Shown here in pieces: positions 18,755 through 28,249 of a DNA stretch of 50,062 nucleotides (positions are counted from its first letter, which is position 1; the number at the start of each line of letters is the position of its first letter). A model generated the notes under the pieces. The model saw only the letters and a list, made by a program, of their open reading frames with translations. It had not been told where the DNA came from and did no database searches. The DNA is taken from assembly GCA_017609755.1 (NCBI GenBank), contig JAFCDI010000002.1, positions 1-50,062 of the forward strand, in the 5' to 3' direction. The DNA is from Candidatus Pacearchaeota archaeon. GTDB lineage: Archaea > Nanobdellota > Nanobdellia > Pacearchaeales > GW2011-AR1. Made by a program: the position numbers and the translations under genes.

Positions 18755-19396
18755 CAATAGGAGGTGTTTTTGGAGTTTTTGATTTATTGCAAACAATAAT
18801 TCTTTTATTTATCTTTTTAATCATCTTTTTAATAGCAAATTAGATATATTTCTCCTTAACCTTAATGAAAACTGCAAAAAGACTAAAAGTAAAAAATCCC
18901 TGATTAGCTTGGATTCCTCTTGTAAATATTTATCTGTTTCCAAAAATGGCTAAAAAACCTACATAGCCAATTATCTTTATTATTATAGCACTAATTTCAA
19001 GTTATATTATTTAATTAATCAACATATCTAATAAAGTTATTTTAATTGTATTTGTGATAATTTCAGTAACAGCACTTTATTTTTCAATTAGTTGGTTCAT
19101 AGCAATTTTAAAACGTAGAGGAAAACCTTAGTGGTGGATTTTGCTAAGATTAATTCCTTTATTTGGTTTTGTGTGGATATATATAATGTGGGGAATCTTA
19201 GCATTGGGAAAAAGAGAGAATAAAGAGGAAAATCAAGCATTCTCTTCTCAAGAAAATTCCTCTCCTGTAGATAAAAGCCTAGTAGACTATCTAAAAAAAT
19301 ATATCTCAGAAGGATACTCTAGAAGAATTAAAAGAACATTTAATAAATTCAGGCCAAAATCCTCAGAATATTGATGAAGCAATAAAATATATTTAA
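18755..19396 (+). pseudogene. Decayed polytopic membrane protein with several in-frame stops and a terminal frameshift
   Basis: One frame reads ...KRLKVKNP*LAWIPLVNIYLFPKMAKKPT*PIIFIIIALISSYII*LIN...RGKP*WWILLRLIPLFGFVWIYIMWGILALGK..., then EELKEHLINSGQNPQNIDEAIKYI* in a shifted frame. Confidence 0.75.
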
Positions 19397-20553
19397 TGAT
19401 TCTTAACAAAATTTAACAAAAAAATTGAAAGAATTCCTATTCCTGATAAATATGCAAACATTGTGAAATAATTTAATTCCCATAAATATCCTGCAATCAA
19501 ACCTCCAAGTACACTCACTATTCCAATTGAAACATAGTATAAACCATGAGCTGTTCCTTTTAATTTTCCAGATAAATCACCCACATAAGCTCGTTGATTA
19601 GTGTCTGTTATTGCATAAACTGTTCCATAGATTAAAAACAAAAAGCCCAACAACCAAACATTCTTAATAAACAAAAATCCAAAAGTTACTGCCAAAAATA
19701 AAACATAGCCCATCATTAAAACCTTTTTTCTTCCTATTTTATCTGATAATTTTCCAAAAGGAATTGCTAAAAAAGCATAAGTTACTGTAAATAAACCATA
19801 AAAAATCATAGGAATTATTAAACTTCCACTAAGCTCTTTAACTCTTAACAACATAAACATATAAAGTCCAAAATTAGATAAAGTAAAAATAGAAAAAACA
19901 AAAATAAGATATCTCAATCTTTTATCTATTTTTTTCAAACCTTTTATTAATCCATCTTTTTCTGGTTTAAATTTATATTCAGATACAAAAAAAAGCGGTA
20001 AAAGAGAAAAAGCAGAGATTCCTGCTGCTACAAAAATAATTGTTCTAAATCCTAGTTCCAGTTTCCAAAACAAAAACAAAACAAGTAAAATTCCAATCAA
20101 ACCTCCAATACTTTCAATCATTCTATGAAGTCCAAAATCTCTTCCATGTCTTTTAGTTGCTTGACTAATCATTGCATCTCTTGGAGCATCTCTTAATTTT
20201 CCAAATCTTTCAAAAGAAATAAATCCAACTAATTGCTGCCAAGAACCTGCAATTCCCATTAAAAATTTAAATATAACTGAGAAAAAATATCCAAATAAAA
20301 CAATAGGATTTTTTTTTCCTAGTTTGTCTGAAAACCATCCTCCAAAAAATTTAAACAAACTTGAAAATCCTTCTCTTAATCCACTTAAAAGCCCTATTGC
20401 AATTCCTCCTCCACCAAAAGCAGTAATATAAAAAGGAAGAATAGGTGAAACCATTTCACTTCCAATTTCATTAAATAAACTTGCTCCTCCAAGAAGTTTA
20501 ATATTTCTTAAACTTCTATTCCTCTTTTTAGCCATAAAAAAGAAAAAAAACAA
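19393..20553 (-). CDS. MFS transporter
   Basis: About 12 TM; GGWFSDKLGKK and GKLSDKIGRKKVL loop motifs; start may be the internal Met at 20535. Confidence 0.88.
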   Translation of the reverse strand: MFFFFFMAKKRNRSLRNIKLLGGASLFNEIGSEMVSPILPFYITAFGGGGIAIGLLSGLREGFSSLFKFFGGWFSDKLGKKNPIVLFGYFFSVIFKFLMGIAGSWQQLVGFISFERFGKLRDAPRDAMISQATKRHGRDFGLHRMIESIGGLIGILLVLFLFWKLELGFRTIIFVAAGISAFSLLPLFFVSEYKFKPEKDGLIKGLKKIDKRLRYLIFVFSIFTLSNFGLYMFMLLRVKELSGSLIIPMIFYGLFTVTYAFLAIPFGKLSDKIGRKKVLMMGYVLFLAVTFGFLFIKNVWLLGFLFLIYGTVYAITDTNQRAYVGDLSGKLKGTAHGLYYVSIGIVSVLGGLIAGYLWELNYFTMFAYLSGIGILSIFLLNFVKNH

Positions 20554-20586
20554 AACTTTAATAATGTATTCCCTACTAGTTAAAGC

Positions 20587-21954
20587 ATGTTAGAAAGACT
20601 CGGAGAAGTAATTAGAAAAGCTACAAATCGTATAGCGAATGCTATTTTTTTAGACAAAAATTTAATGGATTCAATTATAAGAGATTTGCAAAGAGCATTA
20701 ATTGAAGCAGATGTAAGTATTTCTCTAATAAAAAAAATTAGTGATGAAATAAAAAAAGAAGCATTAGATGAAAGAATAAAAGAAATAGAAAAAAAAGAGC
20801 ATGTTATTAAGCTATTACATGATAAATTAAGAGAAATTTTAGGAGAACATTCTCGACTAGAACTTAAAAAAGAACAAAATAGAATTCTTCTTTTAGGACT
20901 CTATGGTGCAGGTAAAACAACTACAATTGCAAAATTAGGAAACTATTTTGCAAAAAGAGGAAAAAAAGTTGCATTAGTAGGATTAGATGTTCATAGACCT
21001 GCTGCAAAAGAACAATTAAAGCAATTAGCAGAACAAAACAAATTAAACTATTTTATTGATGAAAAAGAGAATAATGCAATAAAAACTTGGGAAAAATTTG
21101 AAAAAAAATTAAAAAAATATGATTTGATTTTAATTGATACTGCAGGAAGACATAATTTAGATAAAGAATTAGTAAAGGAAATAATTACTTTAAATAAAAA
21201 AATAAATCCAACAGAATCTATTTTAGTTCTACCTGCAGATATTGGACAAGCAGCAAAAAAACAAGCTCAAGAATTTAAAGATTCTGTTAATATTTCTGGA
21301 GTTATTATTACTCGTATGGATTCAAGTGCAAAAGCAGGAGGTGCTTTAACTGCCTGTGCAGAAACAAAAGCTCCAGTATATTTCATAACAACAGGTGAAA
21401 AAATAAATGATATTGAAGAATTCAATCCAGAAACTTTTTTATCTAGATTATTAGGAAGAGGAGACTTAAAAGCTCTGATTGAAAAAGTAAAATCAGCAAC
21501 AGGAGAAGACAAACAAGAAGAAATGCAAAAAAGATTAGAGCAAGGAAAAATAACTTTTGAAGATGTAATTGAACAAGTTAAATCAATGAGTGATATAGGA
21601 GGACTTGACAAAATAAAATCAATGATTCCTGGATTAGGAAATGCAAAAATTCCTGATGAAATGTTGGAAAATCAAGAAGAAAAAATAAGAAAATGGGAAC
21701 ACATAATTAAGTCTATGACTCCAGAAGAAAAAAATAATCCTAAATTATTAAAAAAACAAATCTCAAGAATAAATAGAATTGCTAAAGGTTCTGGTGTAAA
21801 TAGCAGTGATGTTCGTACTTTATTAAAACAATATGAAATGTTAAGTGAAATGGTAAAAGGCGGTTCAGAAATGGATTTTTCACAAGGAATTTCTCAAAAA
21901 CAAATGCAAAAATTAATGAAAAAGTTTGGAAAAAAGAAAATTAGGAGATTGTAA
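20587..21954 (+). CDS. srp54: Signal recognition particle 54 kDa protein
   Basis: GLYGAGKTTTIAKLG, GLDVHRPAAKEQLKQLA, DTAGRH, Met-rich M domain. Confidence 0.96.
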   Translation: MLERLGEVIRKATNRIANAIFLDKNLMDSIIRDLQRALIEADVSISLIKKISDEIKKEALDERIKEIEKKEHVIKLLHDKLREILGEHSRLELKKEQNRILLLGLYGAGKTTTIAKLGNYFAKRGKKVALVGLDVHRPAAKEQLKQLAEQNKLNYFIDEKENNAIKTWEKFEKKLKKYDLILIDTAGRHNLDKELVKEIITLNKKINPTESILVLPADIGQAAKKQAQEFKDSVNISGVIITRMDSSAKAGGALTACAETKAPVYFITTGEKINDIEEFNPETFLSRLLGRGDLKALIEKVKSATGEDKQEEMQKRLEQGKITFEDVIEQVKSMSDIGGLDKIKSMIPGLGNAKIPDEMLENQEEKIRKWEHIIKSMTPEEKNNPKLLKKQISRINRIAKGSGVNSSDVRTLLKQYEMLSEMVKGGSEMDFSQGISQKQMQKLMKKFGKKKIRRL

Positions 21955-22562
21955 TGACTCCAAAAATTATAGCTCAAGGTGCAGAAGCAAGAATAATTCT
22001 TTCAAATAAAATAATTTATAAAAATAGAATTTCTAAATCCTATAGACTTGCAGAACTTGATAAAAAAATTAGAAAATCAAGAACAAAAGCAGAGTCAAAA
22101 CTTCTAAAAAAAGCTGCAGAAATAGTAAAGATTCCATTTCCAGTTAATGAAAATACAAAAAATTTTCAAATAAAAATGCCTTATATAGATGGACAAAAAC
22201 TTTCTGATAATTTAAACAAATTTCCTTTAAAAAAACAAAAATTAATCTGCAATAAAATTGGACAGGAAATTGCAAAACTTCATGGTGCAGATATAATTCA
22301 TGGAGATTTAACTACATCAAATATGATTTTAAAAAACAATAAAATATTCTTCATTGATTTTGGATTAGGATATATTAGTTCTAAATTTGAAGATAAAGCA
22401 GTAGATATTCATTTGTTTAAACAAGCTCTTGAAGCAAAACATTTTCAAAATTGGAAAGAATTATTTAAAGAATTTGAAAAAAGTTACAAAAAATCAGAAA
22501 ATTCTAAAATTGTTTTTGAAAGATTAAAAGCAGTTGAAAAAAGAGGAAGATATAAGCATTAA
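21954..22562 (+). CDS. bud32: Bud32/PRPK-family kinase (KEOPS)
   Basis: IAQGAEARI..., IIHGDLTTSNMIL, FIDFGLGYIS; 1-bp overlap with srp54. Confidence 0.93.
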   Translation: MTPKIIAQGAEARIILSNKIIYKNRISKSYRLAELDKKIRKSRTKAESKLLKKAAEIVKIPFPVNENTKNFQIKMPYIDGQKLSDNLNKFPLKKQKLICNKIGQEIAKLHGADIIHGDLTTSNMILKNNKIFFIDFGLGYISSKFEDKAVDIHLFKQALEAKHFQNWKELFKEFEKSYKKSENSKIVFERLKAVEKRGRYKH

Positions 22563-22578
22563 TAGCTCTATCAGAATT

Positions 22579-22621
22579 ACTTCAAAAAATTTTTGAAGTC
22601 CCAGAAAATTTTAATTTTCTG
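22579..22621. terminator. Two adjacent perfect palindromes after bud32
   Basis: ACTTCAAAAA-A-TTTTTGAAGT (22579-22599) and CAGAAAATT-TT-AATTTTCTG (22602-22621), in the convergent interval bud32(+)/tRNA-Gln(-). Confidence 0.4.
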
Positions 22622-22648
22622 AGCGTTCAAATTTTAAATAAAATTTCA

Positions 22649-22721
22649 TAGCCCCACCAGGATTCGAACCTGGGTCACATCCTCCAAAGGGATGTATCTT
22701 TGACCGCTAGACTATGGGGCT
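22649..22721 (-). tRNA. tRNA-Gln(UUG)
   Basis: Reverse complement: acceptor AGCCCCA/TGGGGCT, anticodon stem CATCC/GGATG, loop CTTTGGA, T-arm CCAGGTTCGAATCCTGG. Confidence 0.92.
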
Positions 22722-22825
22722 AAGCAATGTTCACGAGTCTGCCAAATCGCCTTGATACGAGTGAGCTTACGAACATAGAATTTAGAAATATATTCAATTT
22801 ATAAGATTTATGTTAACTATTAATT

Positions 22826-23623
22826 TTATTGCTTAAAAGTGCTCTCATAGAAAATAGTTCTATTAATATCTTGTTTTTTTGGCTTAATTTTTTTAAACAA
22901 ACTCTTTAATTTTAAAGGTTTAGATTTTTCTCCTAACAAAACTGCTGCTAATCTATTAATTTCATCACTAATCTCAGAATTTGGTTTATATTCTAGAGGA
23001 GTTTTAAATCTAGATTGAGCTTTTAAAACATTAACATCATGGGGTAAAACAGCCATTATTGGAACATCAATTGTTTCTTCAATATGATTTAAAGGAATCT
23101 CAAAATTTCTTTTATAGGATTTATTAACAATTAAACCAGTTAAAGGAGCTCCTCTTTGTTTTAAATTTCTTGCTGTTTTTAAGGCTGTGCTAATTGAAGA
23201 ATAGTCTGGAGTTGTGATAATAAAAATTTCATCAGAAGCATTAATAACTCCAATTGTTTCTTCATTTATAGAAGGAGGAGAATCAAGAAGAATTACATCA
23301 TAACTTCTTTTTAAGCTGCTTAATTTATCTCTTAGTTTTAAAGGATTTATCAGAGACCTATTATATAAAGAAGAGGGAATTATATCAAAGTTTTCTAATT
23401 GAGAAATTGCTTCTCTTGGATGAGCTTCTCCCTTTAAAACAGAAGAAAGTGTTATTTCTGGTTCTAAAACATTCAAATGAATTCCTAAATTAGGTGCAGA
23501 TAAATTTCCATCAACTAAAAGAACTTTTTTGTCAAATTTAGACAAAGCATGCCCTAATGAAGTAACAGTAGAAGTTTTTCCAACTCCTCCTTTTAAACTA
23601 AGAATTCCTATAACTTTTCCCAT
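22826..23623 (-). CDS. minD: MinD/ParA-family ATPase
   Basis: SLKGGVGKTSTVTSLGHAL, VDGNLSAPNLGIHL, LLDSPPS. Confidence 0.92.
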   Translation of the reverse strand: MGKVIGILSLKGGVGKTSTVTSLGHALSKFDKKVLLVDGNLSAPNLGIHLNVLEPEITLSSVLKGEAHPREAISQLENFDIIPSSLYNRSLINPLKLRDKLSSLKRSYDVILLDSPPSINEETIGVINASDEIFIITTPDYSSISTALKTARNLKQRGAPLTGLIVNKSYKRNFEIPLNHIEETIDVPIMAVLPHDVNVLKAQSRFKTPLEYKPNSEISDEINRLAAVLLGEKSKPLKLKSLFKKIKPKKQDINRTIFYESTFKQ

Positions 23624-23693
23624 AATTTAAATAATCTTTTCTCATTTAAAAATCCTACCAAAACTTTAAAAAACATCATTACGAGATAAGAAA

Positions 23694-24017
23694 ATGTCTA
23701 AAGAAAACAAAGCAAAAAAACTCTCTGAAAAAGAGTATGAAAAAAAAGTTATAGAACTATCTGAAAAAGGACTAACTAGTGAAAAAATAGGAGAAATTCT
23801 AAGAAAAGAAGGAATTCATCCAAAAGAGTATAATAAAAAAATATCTCAAATTCTTGGAGATAAATATATTAATCCAGATATAAAAAATATTGAAGAAAAA
23901 TTAGAAAAAATAAAAAAACACTACGAGAACAATAAACAAGATAAAAGAGCAAGAAGAGAAAGAGATAGAGTGTTTTCGCAACTAAGAAATTTAAAAAAAC
24001 ACTTTAAAAAAGAATAA
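23694..24017 (+). CDS. rps15: 30S ribosomal protein S15 (archaeal S15/S13e type), short form
   Basis: VIELSEKGLTSEKIGEILRKEGI...KKISQIL...LEKIKKHYENNKQDKRARRERDRVFSQLRNLKKHFKK. Confidence 0.82.
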   Translation: MSKENKAKKLSEKEYEKKVIELSEKGLTSEKIGEILRKEGIHPKEYNKKISQILGDKYINPDIKNIEEKLEKIKKHYENNKQDKRARRERDRVFSQLRNLKKHFKKE

Positions 24018-24084
24018 TTAGTTTATTTTGAAAAAAGAAAATTAAAAATTTTCTAATAATCATTTTTAAAAAATAGAGATAAAA

Positions 24085-25419
24085 ATGAAAAAAGAGGAAA
24101 TTAATTTAAAAGAGAAAATTAAATCTGTAGCAAAAGAATTTTTAGAAAAATCAAAAGATAAAGAAATTCAAATCATAAGTCATTTTGATACAGACGGAAT
24201 TGCTGCTGCTGCAATAATGGTTTCTGCATTAAAGAAATTAGATAGAAAATTCTCATTAAAAATTGTAAAAAGTCTAGAAGAACAATTTATTTATGATTTG
24301 CCAAACAAACTAACTCTTTTTCTTGACTTAGCTTCTGGAAGTTTAAATCATCTAAAAGAATCCAAATTAGAAGAAATTTTCATAATAGACCATCATGAAA
24401 TAATTTCTGAAATTCCAGAAAAAATAAGAATAATAAATTCTGAACTTCATGATAAACAAAAAATAAGTGCTTCTTGCTTAACTTATTTATTTTGCAAAGA
24501 ACTTAATGAAAGCAATAAAGAATTTGCTAAATTAGGAATTCTTGGAATGATTGGAGATATGCTTGAAAAAGAAATAGACAAGCTTAATAATGGAATTTTA
24601 GAAGATGGAGAAATAAAAAGAAAAAGAGGATTGCTAATTTATCCCTCAACACGTCCAATAAATAGAGCTCTTGAATTTTCTTCAAGTCCTTATATTCCAA
24701 ATGTAACAGGTAACATAAAAGGAGTTTTAGAATTGCTTAGAGAAGTGGAATTAGCTCCAAAAGATGGAAGATACAAAAGCATAGTTGAATTAAATAGTGA
24801 AGAAATGGAAAAATTAGTAACAGGAATAATGCTAAGAAATCCAAAAGCAAAAAATAAAGAGATAATTGGAGATATTTTTCTAATAAAACTCTTTAATAAA
24901 CTAGAAGACGCTAGAGAACTTAGTGCAAAGATAAATGCATGTTCTAGATTTGGAGAAAGCTCAATTGCATTGCAACTATGTTTAGAAATTCCTTCTGCAA
25001 AAAAAAGAGCAGAAGCTATACATGCAAAATACAAACAAGAATTAATTTCTGGACTAAATTATGCTTCAAATGCAGAAAAGATATTGGGAAATAAATTTGT
25101 AATTATAAATGCAAAAAATCATGTAAAAGATACAATGATAGGAACAATTGCAAGTATTTTATCAAATTCCTCTTTATATGAAGAAGGAACAATTATAATT
25201 ACAATGGCTTATTATGAAAATAAAGTAAAAATCTCTTCTAGAATTGTTGGAAGAAATGGAAGAAATGCTAGAGAAATACTTAACTCTGTTATTGAAAAAA
25301 TAGGTGGAGAAGTCGGAGGACACAAGAATGCTGCTGGATGTATAATCTCTCAAAAAAAAGAAAAAGAATTTTTAGACTTTCTAAAGAAAAATTTAGAATT
25401 AGAAACAATAAAGATATAA
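24085..25419 (+). CDS. DHH-family phosphoesterase / archaeal RecJ-like exonuclease
   Basis: SHFDTDGIAAAAIM, IIDHHE, DHHA1-like GEVGGHKNAAGC; follows S15. Confidence 0.92.
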   Translation: MKKEEINLKEKIKSVAKEFLEKSKDKEIQIISHFDTDGIAAAAIMVSALKKLDRKFSLKIVKSLEEQFIYDLPNKLTLFLDLASGSLNHLKESKLEEIFIIDHHEIISEIPEKIRIINSELHDKQKISASCLTYLFCKELNESNKEFAKLGILGMIGDMLEKEIDKLNNGILEDGEIKRKRGLLIYPSTRPINRALEFSSSPYIPNVTGNIKGVLELLREVELAPKDGRYKSIVELNSEEMEKLVTGIMLRNPKAKNKEIIGDIFLIKLFNKLEDARELSAKINACSRFGESSIALQLCLEIPSAKKRAEAIHAKYKQELISGLNYASNAEKILGNKFVIINAKNHVKDTMIGTIASILSNSSLYEEGTIIITMAYYENKVKISSRIVGRNGRNAREILNSVIEKIGGEVGGHKNAAGCIISQKKEKEFLDFLKKNLELETIKI

Positions 25420-25457
25420 ATCACAAGTTTTAAAACATCAAACTATTTCTAAATTTA

Positions 25458-26165
25458 ATGGAACTTGAAGTTGGAGATGTTGTTTTATGTACAGTCGATA
25501 GAATAATTGGAACAGTTGTATTTGTAAAAATAGAAAGAAATGGTGAAGGAAGTATTGTAACAAGTGAAATTGCTCCTGGAAGAATAAGAAATTTAAGAGA
25601 ATATGTAGTTCCAAAAAAGAGAATTGTCTGTAAAATTCTAAGAATTTCTGAAAATGGAAATATTAATCTTTCTCTAAGAAGAGTTACTCAAAAAGAAAAA
25701 AAAGAAGTTTTAGAAAAATACAAACAAGAAAAAAGCTATAAAAGTATTTTAAAAAGTGTGTTAGAAGAAAATTCAAAAGAAGTAATAAATAAAATAGAAA
25801 AAGAACAGAATTTATTTGATTTTCTTCAAGAAGCAAAAGAGAATTCAAAAAAATTAGAAAAATTTGTGGATAAAGAAAAAGTAAAAAAAATATTAGATAT
25901 AATAAAAGAACAAAAAAAGAAAATAGCAATAATAAAAAGAGAAATTGAATTAAAAACCTCAAAACCAAACGGATTAATTTTAATAAAAGAGCTTTTAGAA
26001 GATATAAAGGAAGCTGAGATAAAATATCTCTCTGCTGGAAAATATTCTATAAAAGTTGAATCAGAAGAAATAAAAAAAGCAGACAATCAATTAAAAGAAA
26101 TTCTAAAAAATATAGAAGAAAAAGCAAAAAAATTAGGATTTGAATTCTCTATAAAAGAAAAATAA
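25458..26165 (+). CDS. eif2a: Translation initiation factor 2 subunit alpha (divergent)
   Basis: S1 domain VGDVVLCTVDRIIGTVVFVKIERNGEGSIVTSEIAPGRIRNLREYVVPKKRIVCKILRI..INLSLRRVT. Confidence 0.88.
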   Translation: MELEVGDVVLCTVDRIIGTVVFVKIERNGEGSIVTSEIAPGRIRNLREYVVPKKRIVCKILRISENGNINLSLRRVTQKEKKEVLEKYKQEKSYKSILKSVLEENSKEVINKIEKEQNLFDFLQEAKENSKKLEKFVDKEKVKKILDIIKEQKKKIAIIKREIELKTSKPNGLILIKELLEDIKEAEIKYLSAGKYSIKVESEEIKKADNQLKEILKNIEEKAKKLGFEFSIKEK

Positions 26166-26173
26166 TTTTTAAA

Positions 26174-26284
26174 ATGAAATTAAAAAAATGCAAAAATTGC
26201 AAAAAATATACTCTAGAAAAAAATTGTCCAAAATGTAATAAAAAAACAGATAATGCTCATTATAAATTTATTAAATCAAAGTAG
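26174..26284 (+). CDS. nop10: Nop10-like H/ACA RNP protein (short, 36 aa)
   Basis: Manual ORF MKLKKCKNCKKYTLEKNCPKCNKKTDNAHYKFIKSK*; zinc ribbon; position after aIF2-alpha is a known archaeal arrangement. Confidence 0.7.
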   Translation: MKLKKCKNCKKYTLEKNCPKCNKKTDNAHYKFIKSK

Positions 26285-27497
26285 ATTGTTTCTCGTCAAT
26301 TAAAGCAATTCCATACTCTCCATCATATCCTGGTTTAACTCTTATTTTATTTTTTCTATTTTTTAAAATTAAATCAATTAATTTTAAATCCACTTTTTCG
26401 GAAACCATTTTCTCTTTACTAATATCCAAAAGTATATTAAATTCATTTTCAAATTTTTTAATTAAATCATTATATATATTCCAAACTTTCACACTTTGCA
26501 TAGAAACTCCCGTTTTAAGAGAAATTAATTCATGTAAGGGTAAAAGAGTATAAAAGAGCTTTCCATTAGGCAATTGAAATCCTTCTTGGAATTTTGCTAG
26601 TTCGTGAACTCTATAATCTACTCCTCGAGTTAATTTTTGATAACAAATAGGACAAATTCCATTTAATTCTTTTGTTTTTTTAGGACTACAAGAAAAATTA
26701 CAATTTCTATGTCCATCATAATGATACTTTCCATAAGCAGGATTAGTTTCAATTGTTCCAATAAAAGAATTTTCTCTAATTTGTTTTATTAGTTCTAAAT
26801 AAGAATCTGTTTTCTTAAAAATAGTTGCCTCTCTTCCTAATCTAAATGGCCAAAAACTATGTGCATCTGAAAAACTAACAATTGCTTTATTCTGTAATTC
26901 TGTAATTCTCCAATTCATTGGAGGATCACTACTTATTCCTGTTTCAATTGCATATATTTCTTTAAATTGAGAACCAAAAGCTTCTTTTAAAGAATCAAAA
27001 CCAGATTTACTTCCAAAAACTCCAAAATAAGGAGTCCAAATATGTGCAGGAATTATTTCAATATCCTTAGATATACTCTTCATATCTTTTGTAAAATTCT
27101 CACAAGAAATTCCAAAAATTGGTCTGCCATCATAATCTCTTCTAAATCCTTTTTCATCTAAATATTCATGAATTTTTTTTGCTATTTCTAAACTAGGAAT
27201 CAATAAATTTAAATGAACTTTTCTTCCTTTTTCATTTGCAGTATAAATTAAAGAAATTTCTCCTGTAATTATAAATGGAAAATCTTGATAATAGTAAATT
27301 CCTTTTCCATTATCTCTCAATTGTTCAATTTCTTTAAACCAAAAAGGATGAGTAAAATCTCCTGTTCCAAGAAAATGTAATCCTTTAATTTTTGCCCATT
27401 TAACTAAATTTTCAAAGGTAATCGAAGTACTACACGCTCTTGAGAATCTAGAATGAATATGTAAATCTCCTATCATCCAATTTTCTTCCATTTTCAA
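26271..27497 (-). CDS. Endonuclease Q (PHP domain plus zinc site)
   Basis: GDLHIHSRFSRACS, GTGDFTHP, IIPAHIWTPYFG, SFSDAHSFWP, C..C.......C..C zinc site. Confidence 0.9.
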   Translation of the reverse strand: MKMEENWMIGDLHIHSRFSRACSTSITFENLVKWAKIKGLHFLGTGDFTHPFWFKEIEQLRDNGKGIYYYQDFPFIITGEISLIYTANEKGRKVHLNLLIPSLEIAKKIHEYLDEKGFRRDYDGRPIFGISCENFTKDMKSISKDIEIIPAHIWTPYFGVFGSKSGFDSLKEAFGSQFKEIYAIETGISSDPPMNWRITELQNKAIVSFSDAHSFWPFRLGREATIFKKTDSYLELIKQIRENSFIGTIETNPAYGKYHYDGHRNCNFSCSPKKTKELNGICPICYQKLTRGVDYRVHELAKFQEGFQLPNGKLFYTLLPLHELISLKTGVSMQSVKVWNIYNDLIKKFENEFNILLDISKEKMVSEKVDLKLIDLILKNRKNKIRVKPGYDGEYGIALIDEKQSTLI

Positions 27498-27541
27498 ACA
27501 AAAGCAAGTAAGTTTTTAAAGTTAATATCAATAAAAATATC

Positions 27542-27985
27542 ATGGAAAGAACATTAGTACTAATTAAACCAGATGCAATGATAAAAAGACTCGCAGGAAA
27601 CATAATTTCTGATTTGTCTTTTTTAAATCTAAAAATGATTGGATTAAAATTAGTTAATGTTCAAAGAGAATTAGCAGAACAGCATTATTCTGAACATAGG
27701 AACAAACCTTTTTTTGAAGAATTAATTAAGCATATAACAGGAGAGCTTCATGGAAATGAAAATGTTATTGCTATTGTATATGAAGGAGAAAATGCGATTT
27801 CAAAAATAAGAAATTTTATTGGAAAAACAAATCCAGATGATTGCGAGCCTTATCATTTAAGAGGAAAATATGGAAAAATTCATACAAAAACAAACTGCCA
27901 TGAAACAGTAGTTCATGCATCTGATACTAAAAAATCAGCAGAAAAAGAGATTTCTCTTTGGTTTGAAGAAAGTGAATTAGTTTGA
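27542..27985 (+). CDS. ndk: Nucleoside diphosphate kinase
   Basis: ERTLVLIKPDAMIKRLAGNII..., NCHETVVHASD active-site region. Confidence 0.93.
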   Translation: MERTLVLIKPDAMIKRLAGNIISDLSFLNLKMIGLKLVNVQRELAEQHYSEHRNKPFFEELIKHITGELHGNENVIAIVYEGENAISKIRNFIGKTNPDDCEPYHLRGKYGKIHTKTNCHETVVHASDTKKSAEKEISLWFEESELV

Positions 27986-28249
27986 CTCTGTAAAAGGAAA
28001 GAATTTACCTTTGTACATCTCTTCAAATTCTTTCATTTGGTTTCTCAATACAAGAGGATTATTCTCAAAACTTTTAAAAGAATCAATTTCTGAAATAAAA
28101 AATCCTTCAAGAGAACCAATTGTTCTATTTTCATTATCCAAGAATTTATATATCATAATATCGTATTCAGAATTTATAAAAGAGGATTTGTTTTTAGAAG
28201 TGTCATAATATTTCCCATATAAGTAAATGTGTTTACCCTGTATTTTCAT
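27977..28249 (-). CDS. Hypothetical protein (90 aa)
   Basis: ORF directly downstream of radA; overlaps the ndk 3' end by 9 bp. Confidence 0.5.
   Translation of the reverse strand: MKIQGKHIYLYGKYYDTSKNKSSFINSEYDIMIYKFLDNENRTIGSLEGFFISEIDSFKSFENNPLVLRNQMKEFEEMYKGKFFPFTESN

Noticed and set aside
18755-19396. Genetic code change (TGA/TAG read as Trp or TAG as pyrrolysine)
   Set aside because: Other genes here end normally with TAG (ftsY, nop10) and TGA (ndk, 44211 gene); a TAA and a frameshift also interrupt the gene, so a pseudogene is simpler
21267-21611. 114-aa minus-strand ORF
   Set aside because: Antisense shadow of srp54
25684-26086. Minus-strand ORFs 25684..25968 and 25826..26086
   Set aside because: Leu/Phe-rich antisense frames of the Lys/Glu-rich aIF2-alpha gene
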